Source of the DNA: Pachypanchax playfairii
Lineage: Eukaryota > Chordata > Actinopteri > Cyprinodontiformes > Aplocheilidae
DNA: 64,000 bases
Direction of reading: 5' to 3'
Assembly (NCBI GenBank): GCA_006937955.1
Contig: SSNP01000044.1
Coordinates: 463,372 to 527,371 of the forward strand
Position 1 is the stretch's first letter. Each line of letters opens with the position of its first letter. This document shows, in pieces, positions 17,393 through 28,402 of the stretch. The notes under the pieces were generated by a model. It saw nothing but the letters and a program-made list of their open reading frames with translations. It searched no databases and had not been told where the DNA came from. The translations under genes were made by a program, and so were the position numbers.

Positions 17393-18155
17393 AGGAGCAA
17401 TAAGCGAAAATTCATCATTTCCCGTTTGAAAGAATTCAAAATATGCAATGTGAAGCTCTAGATGTGTAATTCCATCTGGAACATAGCATGAGGTCACACA
17501 CCATCTCTCTGTGTTGATATCGAGCCTCTTGTTTACAAAGGTGGTCTCCTTCCGCGTGCATGTGAAACTCCGCCTCCTTCATGTACTGAGCGAAGGCCCT
17601 CCCTTCGCTCAGTACAGCCGACACACATCGTTGAAGCGAAATGGCGGAAGGCGGAGCAAAGCGTTCACCTGAAGATGACCGGGAACACATTTCATCACCC
17701 AAGAAGCCACGGCCAATGACAAACAAACCGGGTAAAGCAAGGGACAAAACCAGGATAAACATTGGTCTTGGTTTTCCAAGATGGAGAGCACTGAGAGAAC
17801 GAGAGAATTTATGATTTGACTCGGAGCTGGCTTTTCTTCTTCTGGACAGGTAAGTAACAATCATTATTTTAATCTAGTGTTACTGTAATGACTCGCTCTG
17901 GAAAGCGATAAAGTTGTCGACGTTGTCCTTTATACTGCTTGCATTCAGTTCTGCTCTTTTACCTTGTAGCTGTAGCGGCTAAATGTCCACTACGGACATT
18001 TAGCCGCCGTGTCATGAGAGAATGAATGATTGTGGTTGTGTTGAATTATCCAAAACATTTTTTCACATCTGAACGTCAATCATGACAGACTTTGTTTTGG
18101 TCTCAATCCTGTACTCAACAGCACACCTAGCGGTGAAAAATTGCTTGTTGCTCCT
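17393..18155. mobile_element. TTAA-target MITE (piggyBac-like), 763 bp
   Basis: Ends are AGGAGCAATAAGC and, inverted, AGGAGCAACAAGC, flanked on both sides by TTAA (17389-17392 and 18156-18159), the target duplication of piggyBac-type elements. There is no transposase. The left TTAA is shared with the neighbouring MITE. It carries a 57-codon ORF at 17641. Confidence 0.75.
17641..17814 (+). CDS. 57-residue ORF inside the TTAA MITE
   Basis: ATG at 17641 opens a basic peptide starting MAEGGAKRSPEDD with a KKPRP nuclear-signal-like motif and a C-terminal KTRINIGLGFPRWRALR, ending TGA at 17812. The RTRVNIGxxFxRWRxL pattern is one I associate with uncharacterised fish proteins that have a short conserved N-terminal domain. 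The ORF stops soon after it and is followed by an acceptable gtaagt donor (about 17850), so it may be a captured first exon. Function unknown. Confidence 0.4.
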   Translation: MAEGGAKRSPEDDREHISSPKKPRPMTNKPGKARDKTRINIGLGFPRWRALRERENL

Positions 18156-20320
18156 TTAAATAATCAATATGTTGAAGGCATGCAGTTGTCCTGAGGCTGG
18201 AACCAATTTGTTTGGTGGCATTCAAGAAAAAAACTAAAAAAAAAAAACAGAGTCACTGGTTTCTTTAAAAAAAACATTGTACATACAAATATGAATATCC
18301 TACATTTAAATATAGTTTGTGCTTGATACAAACTTCTTTTCTAATTTCAACTTTCAATTTTGCCGTGGCAGCACCACATTATGTTTTTTCAAGTTCATGT
18401 TTCTTTTGCTTATCATCAAAGAAAGCATAGTGGGAAAATGATGAGTGAGGGAGGAGTAAGAGTCCAGCTCCCTCAGAAACTGCTTTCATAATGTGACCGT
18501 GGTGTGAACTCTGTCATCAGTTTAGCTTTTAGCTTGTCAACGGTTCTATACGGCAAACCTCTGTGCCATAAAATCAGCCTGTAATTGTGTGATACACAGT
18601 TGCTTACCACTACATTGTTTATGTATTTTACAGACAAACAGAAATTATGAAAACAGGAAAATAGAGCGTAAAAAGACTAAACTGTGAAAAAAACAAGGAG
18701 TGGGTTTTTGGACAGTCACCATGGTACCTCAGATCTGTGGTGTTTCAGAAGTATTAAATGTCTCTGAGAGTCCCTTTGCTTTTGATCCAACTCACAGGTT
18801 TCTCCTCCTCCACATCCTGGCAGGACATGCACCTGTTTGGAAAGAGACATCAGCCATATGAGAGGAAAAACGCATCAATACACAGTCAAATATTTACACC
18901 TTCAAAACTGAACACAGCTTCTAAAATAAAACAAGATGATGAAATACTTTGTTTTTTTTGTTAGCCAGGCATGTTTTTCCCATATTTCTGAAACAGAAAT
19001 GTCATTTCTGCGACAGTCAGATAAAAACCAGATTTGTTGGTACTGCTCACCATTTATTGAACACTACCTGCTCCACTTAAACTGAATGTTTGACACTTTC
19101 AGATGCGAGGAATTTGCATTCAAGAGAGATCTGCACCCTTTTGAAAAGAAGCATAAAAAGCCAAAATGGAGAAATGGCATGAAGACATTTGCTTATTCCC
19201 TGCAAAGGATGTTATATGGGATTACAGGAAAATAACTCAGCTGAGAAGTGTAACAGATGTGTCCCTGAACATCACTCATGTCAGCATTATACGTATTCTC
19301 ACTCCATCTGAAACCATCTATAGGACTTTGGTAGAGTCTTAAGAACAGAAACAAACTTCTGACCTAAAACAAGAAAATAAAATTAGATGTATTGTGGATG
19401 ATATTGCTAACAATTATAAATAATTTGTAATTGTAATTTGTATAAATGAACAACTTGTAATTTAACGTAATGATAAAAGATCATTTAGAGCTTCAGTCAC
19501 ATTAGCGAGTCAAATTAACACTTGCTATATAACAACTTTGCCAGTAGATGTCAGTTAGATTTGTAACATTAATTTAGGCATAATTGATCAAATTGAGAAA
19601 CTAATAATAAATTAGCTCAAGTTTATGCCTAATAATTCTGAGATCTCAGCTATCTTAAAAATCATGAGAAATTGGAGGACAACCGCACTGTGATGTTTGT
19701 AATATATCATGAAACTAGATAAACTGAATAATCCTGAGGAAATGCAGTGTGAATTTTGAGAACTGGAATGAACCTGCCGAATGAGCTAAATGCAGATAAA
19801 AGGTCTTAAATTAGCTGAATTATCCTGCTGATTTAGCTTAACAAAGCTGAATTAGCTAAATGCATCTATAAAGCTTAAATTAACTGAATTATTAGTGGAA
19901 GACTGCTATAGATGTTTGCAAGAAGCTTAATTGTCAATATAAACTGAATTGTTTCATTAAAAAGCTTGAGAAAGTTTAAAATACAAGTTAAAGGATGGGA
20001 GGACACAAAGCACAAAAGTTGAAGGTTAGAATGTTAAAAACAATGAAGACAGAAAGATAAAAATGTTGTGAAAAAGTAGAATCATTTCAATCTGAACTAG
20101 AAATTTAATGTAGAAATTTTGATGGGCCTGTCACTTTGTGTGACTGAGACACCTTCAGCCAATCCGAAAATTGCATTATTCTGACACTGAACATGCACGA
20201 CAGGTGCCGCAAATGTGATGAAAAGACATATATAATTCAATTAATATAGGAGTGTTAGGGGTTGTACAGATTTCAGAGATTTTTACATAGGGAAACAACA
20301 GGGGGTTGATTTTTCATGGA
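18156..20320. other. AT-rich sequence without recognised genes
   Basis: Non-coding in appearance. Short local repeats such as ttagctgaatta variants (about 19780-19940) suggest degenerate simple sequence. No splice-bounded exon or element ends recognised. Confidence 0.5.
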
Positions 20321-20940
20321 TTCTGTTGTCATGGTAACCCAAAATGGGATGTACACATTATAGTACATTTCTCCTGTTCAACCCGGTCAATTTGATGCAT
20401 CACATGTGGACACAGTGTCTGATGTGAGTTTGTCGGGTAGCTCTTATGGCGAATGACATTTCCATGCTAATACTGTAAAACATATTGAAAAGTTGCTTCA
20501 ATGTGTTACGGACCAATTTCCAGTGACCAGATAAAAGTTTGAATGATAATGACATTTAGGTCAAAGTGTGTTCACACATTCATTTCTGAAAATTTATCAA
20601 AGGTGGTCATGATTTTTTGTGACTTCTGTTACCATGGTAACCCAACATGGCCCAGAACCATGATAGTACATCTCTGGTGATTAACTCGGTCAGTTTGATG
20701 TTTCATATGTGGAATCATGTCTGGCAGTTGGTGCTGTGAGGCATCTCAGATGCTGTTTTTTTTATTTTTATTTTTTTGCACTGCGTTGCCATGGTAACCC
20801 CAAATTTCATGTGCATAGGATGGTACACTTCTAGTGGCCAAACCGACCAATTTGATGTGTCACATGTCATCACAGGTCTTACTGCCTGTCCTGTTAGTTC
20901 AACGGGTGCATCTGAGGGTGAATGGCACCGCAACAGTCAC
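20321..20940. repeat. Diverged tandem units with CATGGTAACCC
   Basis: Three diverged units share the order (C)CATGGTAACCC, then a TAGTACA/GGTACA motif, then cggtcaatttgatg and tcacatgt. Their starts are near 20329, 20631 and 20789, so the spacing is irregular (about 300 and 157 bases). The core CCATGGTAACC is partly palindromic. Origin unknown; a decayed tandem repeat or transposon interior. Confidence 0.55.
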
Positions 20941-22037
20941 ACAATAAAAGTTAAAAAAATCTTTAAAACTGTGATAGTTCCATGTATGAGGGGTGATCAA
21001 GGACATTATTCCAAATTAGCTTACGTACAAAACATTGCGCACTTACACGCTTATGAAAACCTCTCACACAAACTAGTGAACTTCTCCCATACACACACTA
21101 GTGAAAAAGGTTTAAAAAACAGTTTAACCATGTTGTTACGACCCAGGCTCGTTTGGGCGGTAACAAGGAAATGAAAAAAAAAAACTAGAAAATAATAAAA
21201 TAAAGTAGGAGTATAGGGGTCCAGAAATCTAAACGGAAATGAACTTAGGAGGCGTGTCTAAAATCAACAAGTGGGTTTATTTTGCAAACTCAGTTAATTA
21301 GCATCTTCAGTCTTCTGATAGGGGAAAAAAATTGGATCTTCAAACTGGATCTTTAAACTGGCTCGAATCTGCTCGACTGTTCACCTCTCTCGTCTTCTCG
21401 CCTGCTCGTGTCACTGGTCCACGGACTTTTAATGTTAGAGAGGGAGGGGGGAGGAGGCAGCTGCTGTAGCTAGCGGCAGACACAGAGCGGTTAGAAAAAA
21501 GTGGAGAAGTGACAGAAGTAAGACGTTTGTGCAAAACTGCAGAAAAAAGTGTGGGTGTTTGTTGGAGATTTTAAGGTTTTACAATGTTGATAAAAGGTCA
21601 CAGGTCATGCTGCAGGAGTAAGTGAACTGAAAGAGACCTGGCCTGAATCAACACTTTTGTGTTTATCTTAGAAACCAGTTGGTTTACGACCTGTGACTGT
21701 TGTCCATCCAATTATGTGTTTGTTGACTACACTCTGACTTCATTATCTGACCCACACTTGTTTCCCTTCCTTGCTTCATCCAGATGGGAAGTGTCTTTGT
21801 GAATAAAAAGGCAATGCAAAGGTGAACACATCAGAATCGTCTCAACATCTTGGTTGGGCTTTCTCCTTTGCAAAGCTCATTGAAACCATACCTCTGTGTC
21901 TGACTGATGGTCTTTTTGATAGTTATTTAACTTAGTGGTATTAAAATGTCCTGACAGTGTTGAACCCTCTCACTGGGAAAAGTGTGGATGTTAAAACACA
22001 CACATCCCCCACGGGTGCAACGCCCATGCTCTCTCCC
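20941..22037. other. Sequence without recognised genes
   Basis: A TGTTACGACCC motif at 21134 looks like the start of a Ty3/gypsy LTR, but I see no matching end. Nothing else supported. Confidence 0.4.
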
Positions 22038-22116
22038 CATACATGTCAACCTTGAGAAGTCAGGGGCACTGAAATTAGGGAGTCTCCCGGGAAAATCGGG
22101 AGAGTTGACATGTATG
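22038..22116. mobile_element. 79-bp MITE with ATACATGTCAAC ends
   Basis: Perfect 13-base inverted ends CATACATGTCAAC / GTTGACATGTATG enclose about 53 bases that include gggagtctcccggg. The same ends and related sub-terminal sequence occur at 26536-26908, so this is a minimal member of one family. Confidence 0.65.
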
Positions 22117-22159
22117 TCTCTCCCCTCCCCATCGGTTGTTTTGTTGCTCCTTTCACTTT

Positions 22160-22816
22160 TTGCTGCAGGTCACCAGGAGGCAGGCATCAGGCTGATTAGT
22201 CATGGACCTTCTTCCAGCAGACACACCTTTTATTCATCAGCTCAATCTTATGACAGCTTCTTAAGCCAGAGCTTCACAATCATTCGACGCCAGACCGTTG
22301 TACTACCTGGGTGACTTTGGCCTCGTGTCTTTGCTAGGTTTTTTGTACAATCAAGTTTAGTGTTCACATTTTAATGCTTCATGTTTTCTTTCCACTGTGT
22401 GAAGGTTTTGCTCTTGGATTATTGAAATTAAGTCATGGATCATCACGTTTTGTCTGCCCACGTCTGCCTGTGACTGCTGGAACCTTCTCGTCATCATCAC
22501 CACTCCTGAACCGTAACATCCAAGCCCTGCCTGCTTTCTCCACTTACACTTGCCTGCCCCAGGACATGCCTCCCCTCCTCGCTCCTTGGTTCTGCTCACT
22601 CAGGCTCCATATCCCCCCATCCGTACTCTGAACAACCGTTCTGTACAACCCTGGCTCCTGTTGCTCCCTGGAAACTAACTTCACTCCATCTGTTACAGAT
22701 CACCCTGGCAGTCACTAACTGCTCCTGTTTTGTTCTCACCACACTTTGTAAATAAACACCTTTTATATATTAGCAACTGAGTCTGGGTTTTTCAGCTTTT
22801 GGGTTTGAGGTCATGA
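22160..22816 (+). repeat. Possible LTR 3' portion
   Basis: The stretch ends with aataaacacctttt, then actgagtctgggtttt and ggtcatgaca, an order (polyadenylation signal, GAGTCT block, GACA end) like that of the LTRs at 6585 and 16452. The left boundary and a partner LTR were not found, so this is tentative. Confidence 0.3.
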
Positions 22817-23811
22817 CAGAATCTCATCAGTAGGTCATTGCTTTTACTCCAAACTGAGACTGAGAAGATCAACTCCTAGAAAAACCAGTCTTGTTGAAGG
22901 TATTTCTTCTATAGAAAATAAATGCATATAACCTACAGATAAAATTAATGTTTGAAATGTTATCTACTGAGCGAATGAGTGAGTGAAGTAACTCAAAGTG
23001 AAGGGATGTGCCAGAATATGAGAAATGATTTGTATTCAGGTAAAGCTGTAATGCTGATAGGCAGCAAAAGAAGGGAGGTAAAAGCCATATCAGTGTGTCT
23101 ATAAAGGGTTTATTAATGCCAGTCAAAAGGGAGCCGGAGTGTAGCTAATGATAACAGACATCTTTTCTTTATGCTAAAGAGGATAGCTCTGAGAGGGATC
23201 TGTCAAAGTTAACAAGATCAATCAGGCTATCCAGTCCTTAAAAAAATAAGGTCTTATTCTGCAACCTTGTAAAATACATTGCACTGAACTTGTGGTTGAA
23301 TAATTGAGAAAAATAAATAGGAAAGTGTTCTTTTTCAGCACTTTTTGATTGGTTTTGGAGCAAATGTCTAAAGTTCAAAGGTGATATCTGCTGTGAACAA
23401 TTCAGTTCTAAAATGTCAGTCAACATTTCTGCACAAAGTAAAATAAACATTTTACAACATTTTTTGGACAAAACTGCAGAAGCACATGCAGTTTTTTTAA
23501 TTACTTTAATGTGCTTACGATATATAGAATGTAAGTGTAAGCTGTGAAGATAAAAAAGAAATGTAAAGCAAGTATCAGAAACTCTATAACCCCAGATACT
23601 TCAGCCGTTTTCAGACAGATGTTCGGGAATATTTGCGGACAATTCGATCCGGTCATTAATCACAGTTGTCATTTCAGACATGCCATTGTTTTGAACATAA
23701 ACACCATCCACCAGAATGTCCGTTCTTGTTACTAGGTCTTAAGAGGATGACTCCTGGACCAGATTATGCAGACATCGCAACGTCGTTTTCAGACTGAAAA
23801 GCGCAACGGAC
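22817..23811. other. AT-rich sequence flanking the hAT nest
   Basis: No gene recognised. Near the right side tttcagac recurs several times (about 23607, 23672, 23788), and ttcagacag near 23607 has an inverted counterpart, cctgtctgaaa, near 27070. Confidence 0.4.
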
Positions 23812-24082
23812 TAGAGCCCTGCATTTGAGCCCAAGGCCCGAGGGACCCGACAACCCGAAGGCCCGCGGGCCAGGCTCTGGGCCCCTCGGGAGCGGACACA
23901 TCAGACACGGGCCGGGCTCAGACTTTTTTTTTACTTGCAAATGAAAGCGATGTGTTGTGTTCATTGTTTATCCAACTTAAATGGCAACATTTGAATGCAA
24001 CACCCGCTCTTCCTGCCCCACTCTCTCTCTCACCAGCCACCTGCTCTCTCACACCCTAAACGCCAGCGTCTGTCTCTGGAGT

Positions 24083-24143
24083 TACCGCTACAGGCACGTC
24101 TGGCCCGCTCGGTGCTGAATGTCCCAGCAGCAGCAGCAGGGAG
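24083..24143 (+). pseudogene. hAT transposase C-terminal region, left piece
   Basis: Encodes LQARLARSVLNVPAAAAGS, the helix and proline that in hAT transposases directly precede the conserved SERxFSxAG segment. It is cut at 24143 by the inner hAT insertion; the downstream piece is at 26372. Confidence 0.6.
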
Positions 24144-26371
24144 CAGGGGTGGATTGGCCATCTGGCGTACCGGGCAATGCCTGGTGGGCCGCGCACACTT
24201 TTGGGCTGGGCCGGCCCAGGGCTGACATGATTTAATCTGAAAGATCAATAATAAGTCATTTCCAGTGACCATGACGGCCCATTGGTTGATATTCTTGAAG
24301 GACATTCGGCTAATCCAATTAAACACCCCCCACCGCAGGCCCACAGGTGCGCTTTGAACATGGTTTTCGTTGTTTGAACAGACCGGAGAGGAGGAGCGAT
24401 GGATAAAACACAGAAGCGCAAGGGAGGTGCAGAAAAGCGGAGGGAAAAAAGGCTAAAAAGCCTGCAAGTGGACGCAGCAAAATGTGCCAAAATTACTGAT
24501 ATGTTTGCCACCACAAGTTCAGCTGTTGCAGCAGATGCAGGGCCAGAGAGGGAAGGAGTAGGCCTATCTCTTCAGGATGATTCGGAGGAGGAGGAAGAGA
24601 GAGGTGTGACCCAGTAGGGAGAGATTGAGGAGGAGGAGGTCAGAATAGCCACTGTAAGCCCGGTAAGAAGAAGCTGAAACATTAGCAGAATGAATGTTTG
24701 CGTGCTAGCCTAGCTGGTGTGCAGTCAGAAAGACACTGCGACCTGCGTAGTCATAATTACAATAATATTAATAAATTATGTGTGGGACTTTAAGTATTAG
24801 GTAGTTATTTAATTACAAAAGATTAACATGATTAAAAAGATTATACATTTAATAGCAGTTTGCATTAGAAGCAAAGCGGAACTATTTGTCAAGTTGATTT
24901 TTCTGTTACAACCGATTACTCTGACGCACTCGTCAGAACTTGGCGACTTTTTTTTTTTTTTTTTACTGTATATTTAGCGAGTTTTCAGTATCTTCTAATA
25001 ACTGTTATTTGACAAGCATCTAGTGACAAGTCTATTGACATTTTCTGTTTTTGTTGGAGTCTCATAGAGATAGAAATTAAAGTATCTTTTTCTTAAGACT
25101 TCTTTTCTTAGGACTGACTTAAAACACTATTAGCCTATAGAGTTTTGTGCACAACCTTGTCCTTGCTGGTGGTCAACCTAGTATGTGTATGACAGAATTA
25201 TAGCCTTTATAGTCATACAGCCTTAGTTTTCAAATCATACTGAGTAGACTTTGTGTCTAATTTATGTTATTTTAGCTTGTCATAAAGTTCCAGTTTGCAG
25301 GTGTTACAATACAGTTTTCAGTTTCATCCTCAACAAGATGCCACATACATGTTCGTTCCTGAGTATTATCTGAGAGCCACTCAACATTTTATCAACCAGT
25401 ATGTACAATATATCAGACTCTTTATTTTAGTCATTACTTCTGTTATAATGCAACTGGTGTGTATTGCTTACTTTTTTGTCTGCCAAACTCTTTCTCTTTA
25501 AGGCTGCCCTGTTCCGCAGGATGTTCCAGGGATGTGCCTTTAATTGGTGTGGACTTTAAAGGCATTCTTCACATTTGTAAGTTCACCATACTGTATACTG
25601 TTATGTGTTCTTATTGACATCCTCCTGGATAGTCATAAAGCCCACAACTGTAACATAGTGACTGTACTAATCCAACCATCTATTATTTGCACAATTTTAA
25701 ATGGTTTCATTCTCACTGTTCTCTTGACCCACCTAGCTTCTTGTCATGTTGCTCTGGGACATATTTGGAGTGAAAGATGTGCCTTTGCCTGATGTGGAGC
25801 TTACATATGTTGTTTTTCTTTAATTGTAAGTATGCTAGATATTTCTTATTTTAATTTTAGAAGAGACAGTATCAGATGAATCTAGTATATATAGTTAACC
25901 TCACATCTGCTTTCTGTCTCCCTCAGAGCACCATGCAGCCTTTTTTCTCAGCATATGTAAGTACAAAATAAGCTATCATCTCTCTGTTCACCTGCACATT
26001 ATTTAAACTATATCTTAACTGATCCCTGCTCTTTTTCTTTCCTTTGCCTGCCTATCTCTGCATCTCTATCTTTCTCCTTTTCATTCTCTCTGTTTTTCAT
26101 ACTTTAGGGTGCCACTTTGGTTTATTTTACATGGATATATGATCTTACTGTGGGCATAATTGTGTATTTATATAAACAGTATATTTCACTAAACATGGAA
26201 GAGAAATTGAAAGAATATTTTCTTTGTCATTCACTGTCATTTAAAGATGGGAATTGTGACACTGTTGAAACCTCTGTTATGTACTGTGGCTTTGCATATC
26301 GTATAAATAATTATGGTGGGCCGCCATGGCCAAAAATACCAGGGCCACTTTTTGGTCCCAGTCCAGCCCTG
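24144..26371 (+). mobile_element. Inner hAT element (2.2 kb)
   Basis: Ends CAGGGGTGGATTGGCC and, inverted, CAGGGCTGGACTGGGACC, starting with CAG as hAT ends do. Flanking 8-base duplications gcagggag (24136-24143) and gcagcgag (26372-26379) differ at one base. The insertion lies inside the C-terminal coding region of the outer hAT. It carries a short hAT-type N-terminal ORF (24399-24617); the rest of a transposase is not recognisable. Confidence 0.75.
24399..24617 (+). pseudogene. hAT transposase N-terminal fragment
   Basis: A 72-codon ORF starting MDKTQKRKGGAEKRREKR, then AAKCAKITDMFATTSS and an acidic end EEEEERG. The pattern KRKGGAEKxRxKK...DAAKCxKITDxF is the N-terminus I know from fish hAT transposases of the ZMYM1-like, TTF-zinc-finger type. 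The zinc finger, DUF4371-like core and C-terminal domain expected next are absent, so this is a remnant. Confidence 0.55.
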
Positions 26372-26514
26372 GCAGCGAGCATGCGTTTAGTGCAGCTGGA
26401 CAGGTTATCAAGGAGAGGAGGACTGGACGTGCTCCCTACACTGTTGATGCTGTTCTGTTTCTGCATGATGCCAAGAAGTACAGTAGGCTTAAAGATGTTT
26501 TTTTGTCAAAATAA
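26372..26514 (+). pseudogene. hAT transposase C-terminal region, right piece
   Basis: Reads SEHAFSAAGQVIKERR then VDAVLFLHDAKKY, the hAT C-terminal dimerisation motif (family pattern SERxFSxAG...NVDxLxFLxxN). It belongs to the outer element and was separated from its upstream part at 24143. The two pieces are offset by a small frame difference at the GCA-rich junction, so the gene is dead in any case. Confidence 0.65.
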
Positions 26515-26535
26515 GGTCAACTGTTACTGCGTTGT

Positions 26536-26908
26536 CATACATGTCAACTCTCCCGAATCCAGATTTTCCCAGGAGACTCCCGGATTTCAGTGCCCCTCCT
26601 CCTGGAGCCAACTTTCTCCCGATTTCCGACAGTTTCCACCGTCCGTTGTTTCCGACCGGCTATCTATAGCGATAACAGCTGAAGGTCCGTCTTACAACCA
26701 CATGCTGAAAACAGTCCCACATCACTGCAAACGTGACTATCAATCCCCCGCTGCGACACAACTCACAACTAGTATCATGGACCCCCTCCCCTCGCTCTTA
26801 CACGACCAGCGCCTGCTACCCCCCACTCCGACGCACCTCAACCACGGTCTCCCTAATTCTCCATAAATGTCTCCCTAATTCGGAGTTCTCAAGGTTGACA
26901 TGTATATG
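26536..26908. mobile_element. 373-bp MITE with ATACATGTCAAC ends
   Basis: Left end CATACATGTCAACTCTCCCG; right end, inverted, CATATACATGTCAACCTTGAG. Same family as 22038-22116. It is inserted just after the outer hAT transposase remnant. No ORF of note. Confidence 0.6.
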
Positions 26909-27040
26909 CATTGTTCGATCATGCACAAAAAAAGGGGGGCAGGCCGGGCCGGGTTCGGCCTTGTCAAATCTGAAAACTTATTGGGAACCTTATCGGGTTC
27001 GAGCTCAGAATATAGGCCCAAGCAGGGCTCCACAATAGAC

Positions 27041-27499
27041 AAAGCCAGGAACAGTACCTTTTTTCATGGCCTGTCTGAAAGGGGCTTCAGTCTTAAATAA
27101 ATCAGATCAGCAATGGGGACAAAAAGTCTTAATTTAGTCCTATTCTTGTCTGGTCTTAGTGTCAGTCCGGTCCTCTTGTTTCTTTTTTGTTTTTCTATGA
27201 AGCATCCAGAGTGCCCTAAAGAATACAACCCCCCCCCCCCTCACTTATTAATAATGTACTTTAGTACTGTAACATTACAGTAGATGGATGGAATTCTACA
27301 CCAACGCTTTAACAGGTTTAAAACAACTGGCAAAAGACAGGAAAACATTAAATGATGAATTGGAGAATGTGAAGATTATAATTCAGAAGCAGAAAAGGTT
27401 TATTGTCAAGTATTACTCGCACAAAACAAGAAATTTGTCTTGGTTGAAGGTGCACAGAAAATAAATGAAAGTAAGAATAACAAACACAAGAACCGAGTT
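27041..27499. other. Sequence between hAT nest and L1-like LINE
   Basis: Holds a run of C (about 27230-27240) and AT-rich sequence. cctgtctgaaaggggc near 27070 may be the right end of an outermost element (see findings). No gene. Confidence 0.4.
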
Positions 27500-27541
27500 A
27501 TCTTCACCTCTAAGTTGTTAGAAGCTTGAGTGTCAAGAAAC

Positions 27542-28402
27542 ATGCCAGAAACGAGACAGAAGACTAAAGATACGCACTCCGTGGCTGACTCCGATTCCAC
27601 GGCTAAGCTAGCTAACCATCCTAGCTCAGACTCTCCCTCACTCACATGCATGGACCCCGCTGCTGATTTCCAAGCCGCCATCGATAAATTGCGTAAGCAA
27701 AACCTGGAGTCACTTGCAAACTTTCAGAAGGAGTGTGGTGCTGCTATTTCAGCTTTACAGAGGACTGTTGATGTTCATGGAAAGAAGATTCGGGATGTGG
27801 AGAAATCTCTGACCTATACTTGTGATCAGCTCACGGGGCTAGGTGACACGGTAACCCGGCTTACAAAGGAAAACAAGACCATGAAGAAACAACTCGACTA
27901 CCTGAGTAATTACAGACGGAGAGAGAATATCCGCATTATTGGCCTACCCGAATCTGCGGAGCTTCCTAAACCGGCTGATTTCGTGTGTAACCTACTTCGC
28001 GAAGTTTTTGGTCCCAGAGCCTTTGAAATGCCCATTATCATCGACCGGGTCCACCGTGCCGCCGCACCCAAACTACCTGCTGACGCCAGGCCGAGGCCGC
28101 TTCTGGTTCGGATGCACAGCTACAGAGTACGCGAATTGTAGGACCGATTCTGTACCGAGACAAGCGGATTCACTTCTTTCCCGATGTCAGCCCGGAGGTA
28201 GCCCGCCTCCGCTCCGCGTTTACCGGTGTGAAACGCAGACTTCACCAGGCAAACATCACTTTCCGTCTGTACCACCCCGCCCGTCTGGTTTTCATGTGGG
28301 ACAACCAGAAGGTGAGCTTCACTGAGCCAGCGGAGGCTCTCTGCTTCATCGATCAGCATATGCCAACAACCTCCAGTGAGTCCACCAGCGCAGCTGACAC
28401 TT
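27542..28402 (+). pseudogene. L1-like ORF1 protein (nucleic-acid chaperone), frameshifted
   Basis: ATG at 27542 (MPETRQKTKDTHS). A coiled-coil region follows from about codon 40 to 125 (DKLRKQNLESLANFQKE; RLTKENKTMKKQLDYL), then NYRRRENIRIIGLPES, the start of the L1 ORF1p RRM, and PIIIDRVHRA. The frame ends at a TAG near 28139. A shifted frame continues GPILYRDKRIHFFPDVSP and VARLRSAFTGVKRRLH, the C-terminal domain, to a stop about 28402. ORF1p binds the LINE RNA and aids target-primed reverse transcription. A single small deletion near 28135-28141 breaks it. Confidence 0.75.

Larger units (their letters stand above)
23812..27032 (+). mobile_element. Outer hAT element (3.2 kb), interrupted
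   Basis: Ends TAGAGCCCTGC and, inverted, TGGAGCCCTGC. The flanking 8-base direct repeats are caacggac (23804-23811) and caatagac (27033-27040), 6 of 8 identical, as expected for an old hAT target duplication. It contains a hAT C-terminal dimerisation region split by a second hAT at 24144-26371, and a MITE at 26536-26908. GC-rich sub-terminal sequence (ggcccgcgggcc; ggccgggccgggttcgg) is present at both ends. Confidence 0.7.

Noticed and set aside
21134..22816. One complete LTR from TGTTACGACCC to ggtcatgaca
   Set aside because: The two ends are not inverted partners of each other and no second copy exists in the window; only the right part was kept, as a low-confidence LTR end.
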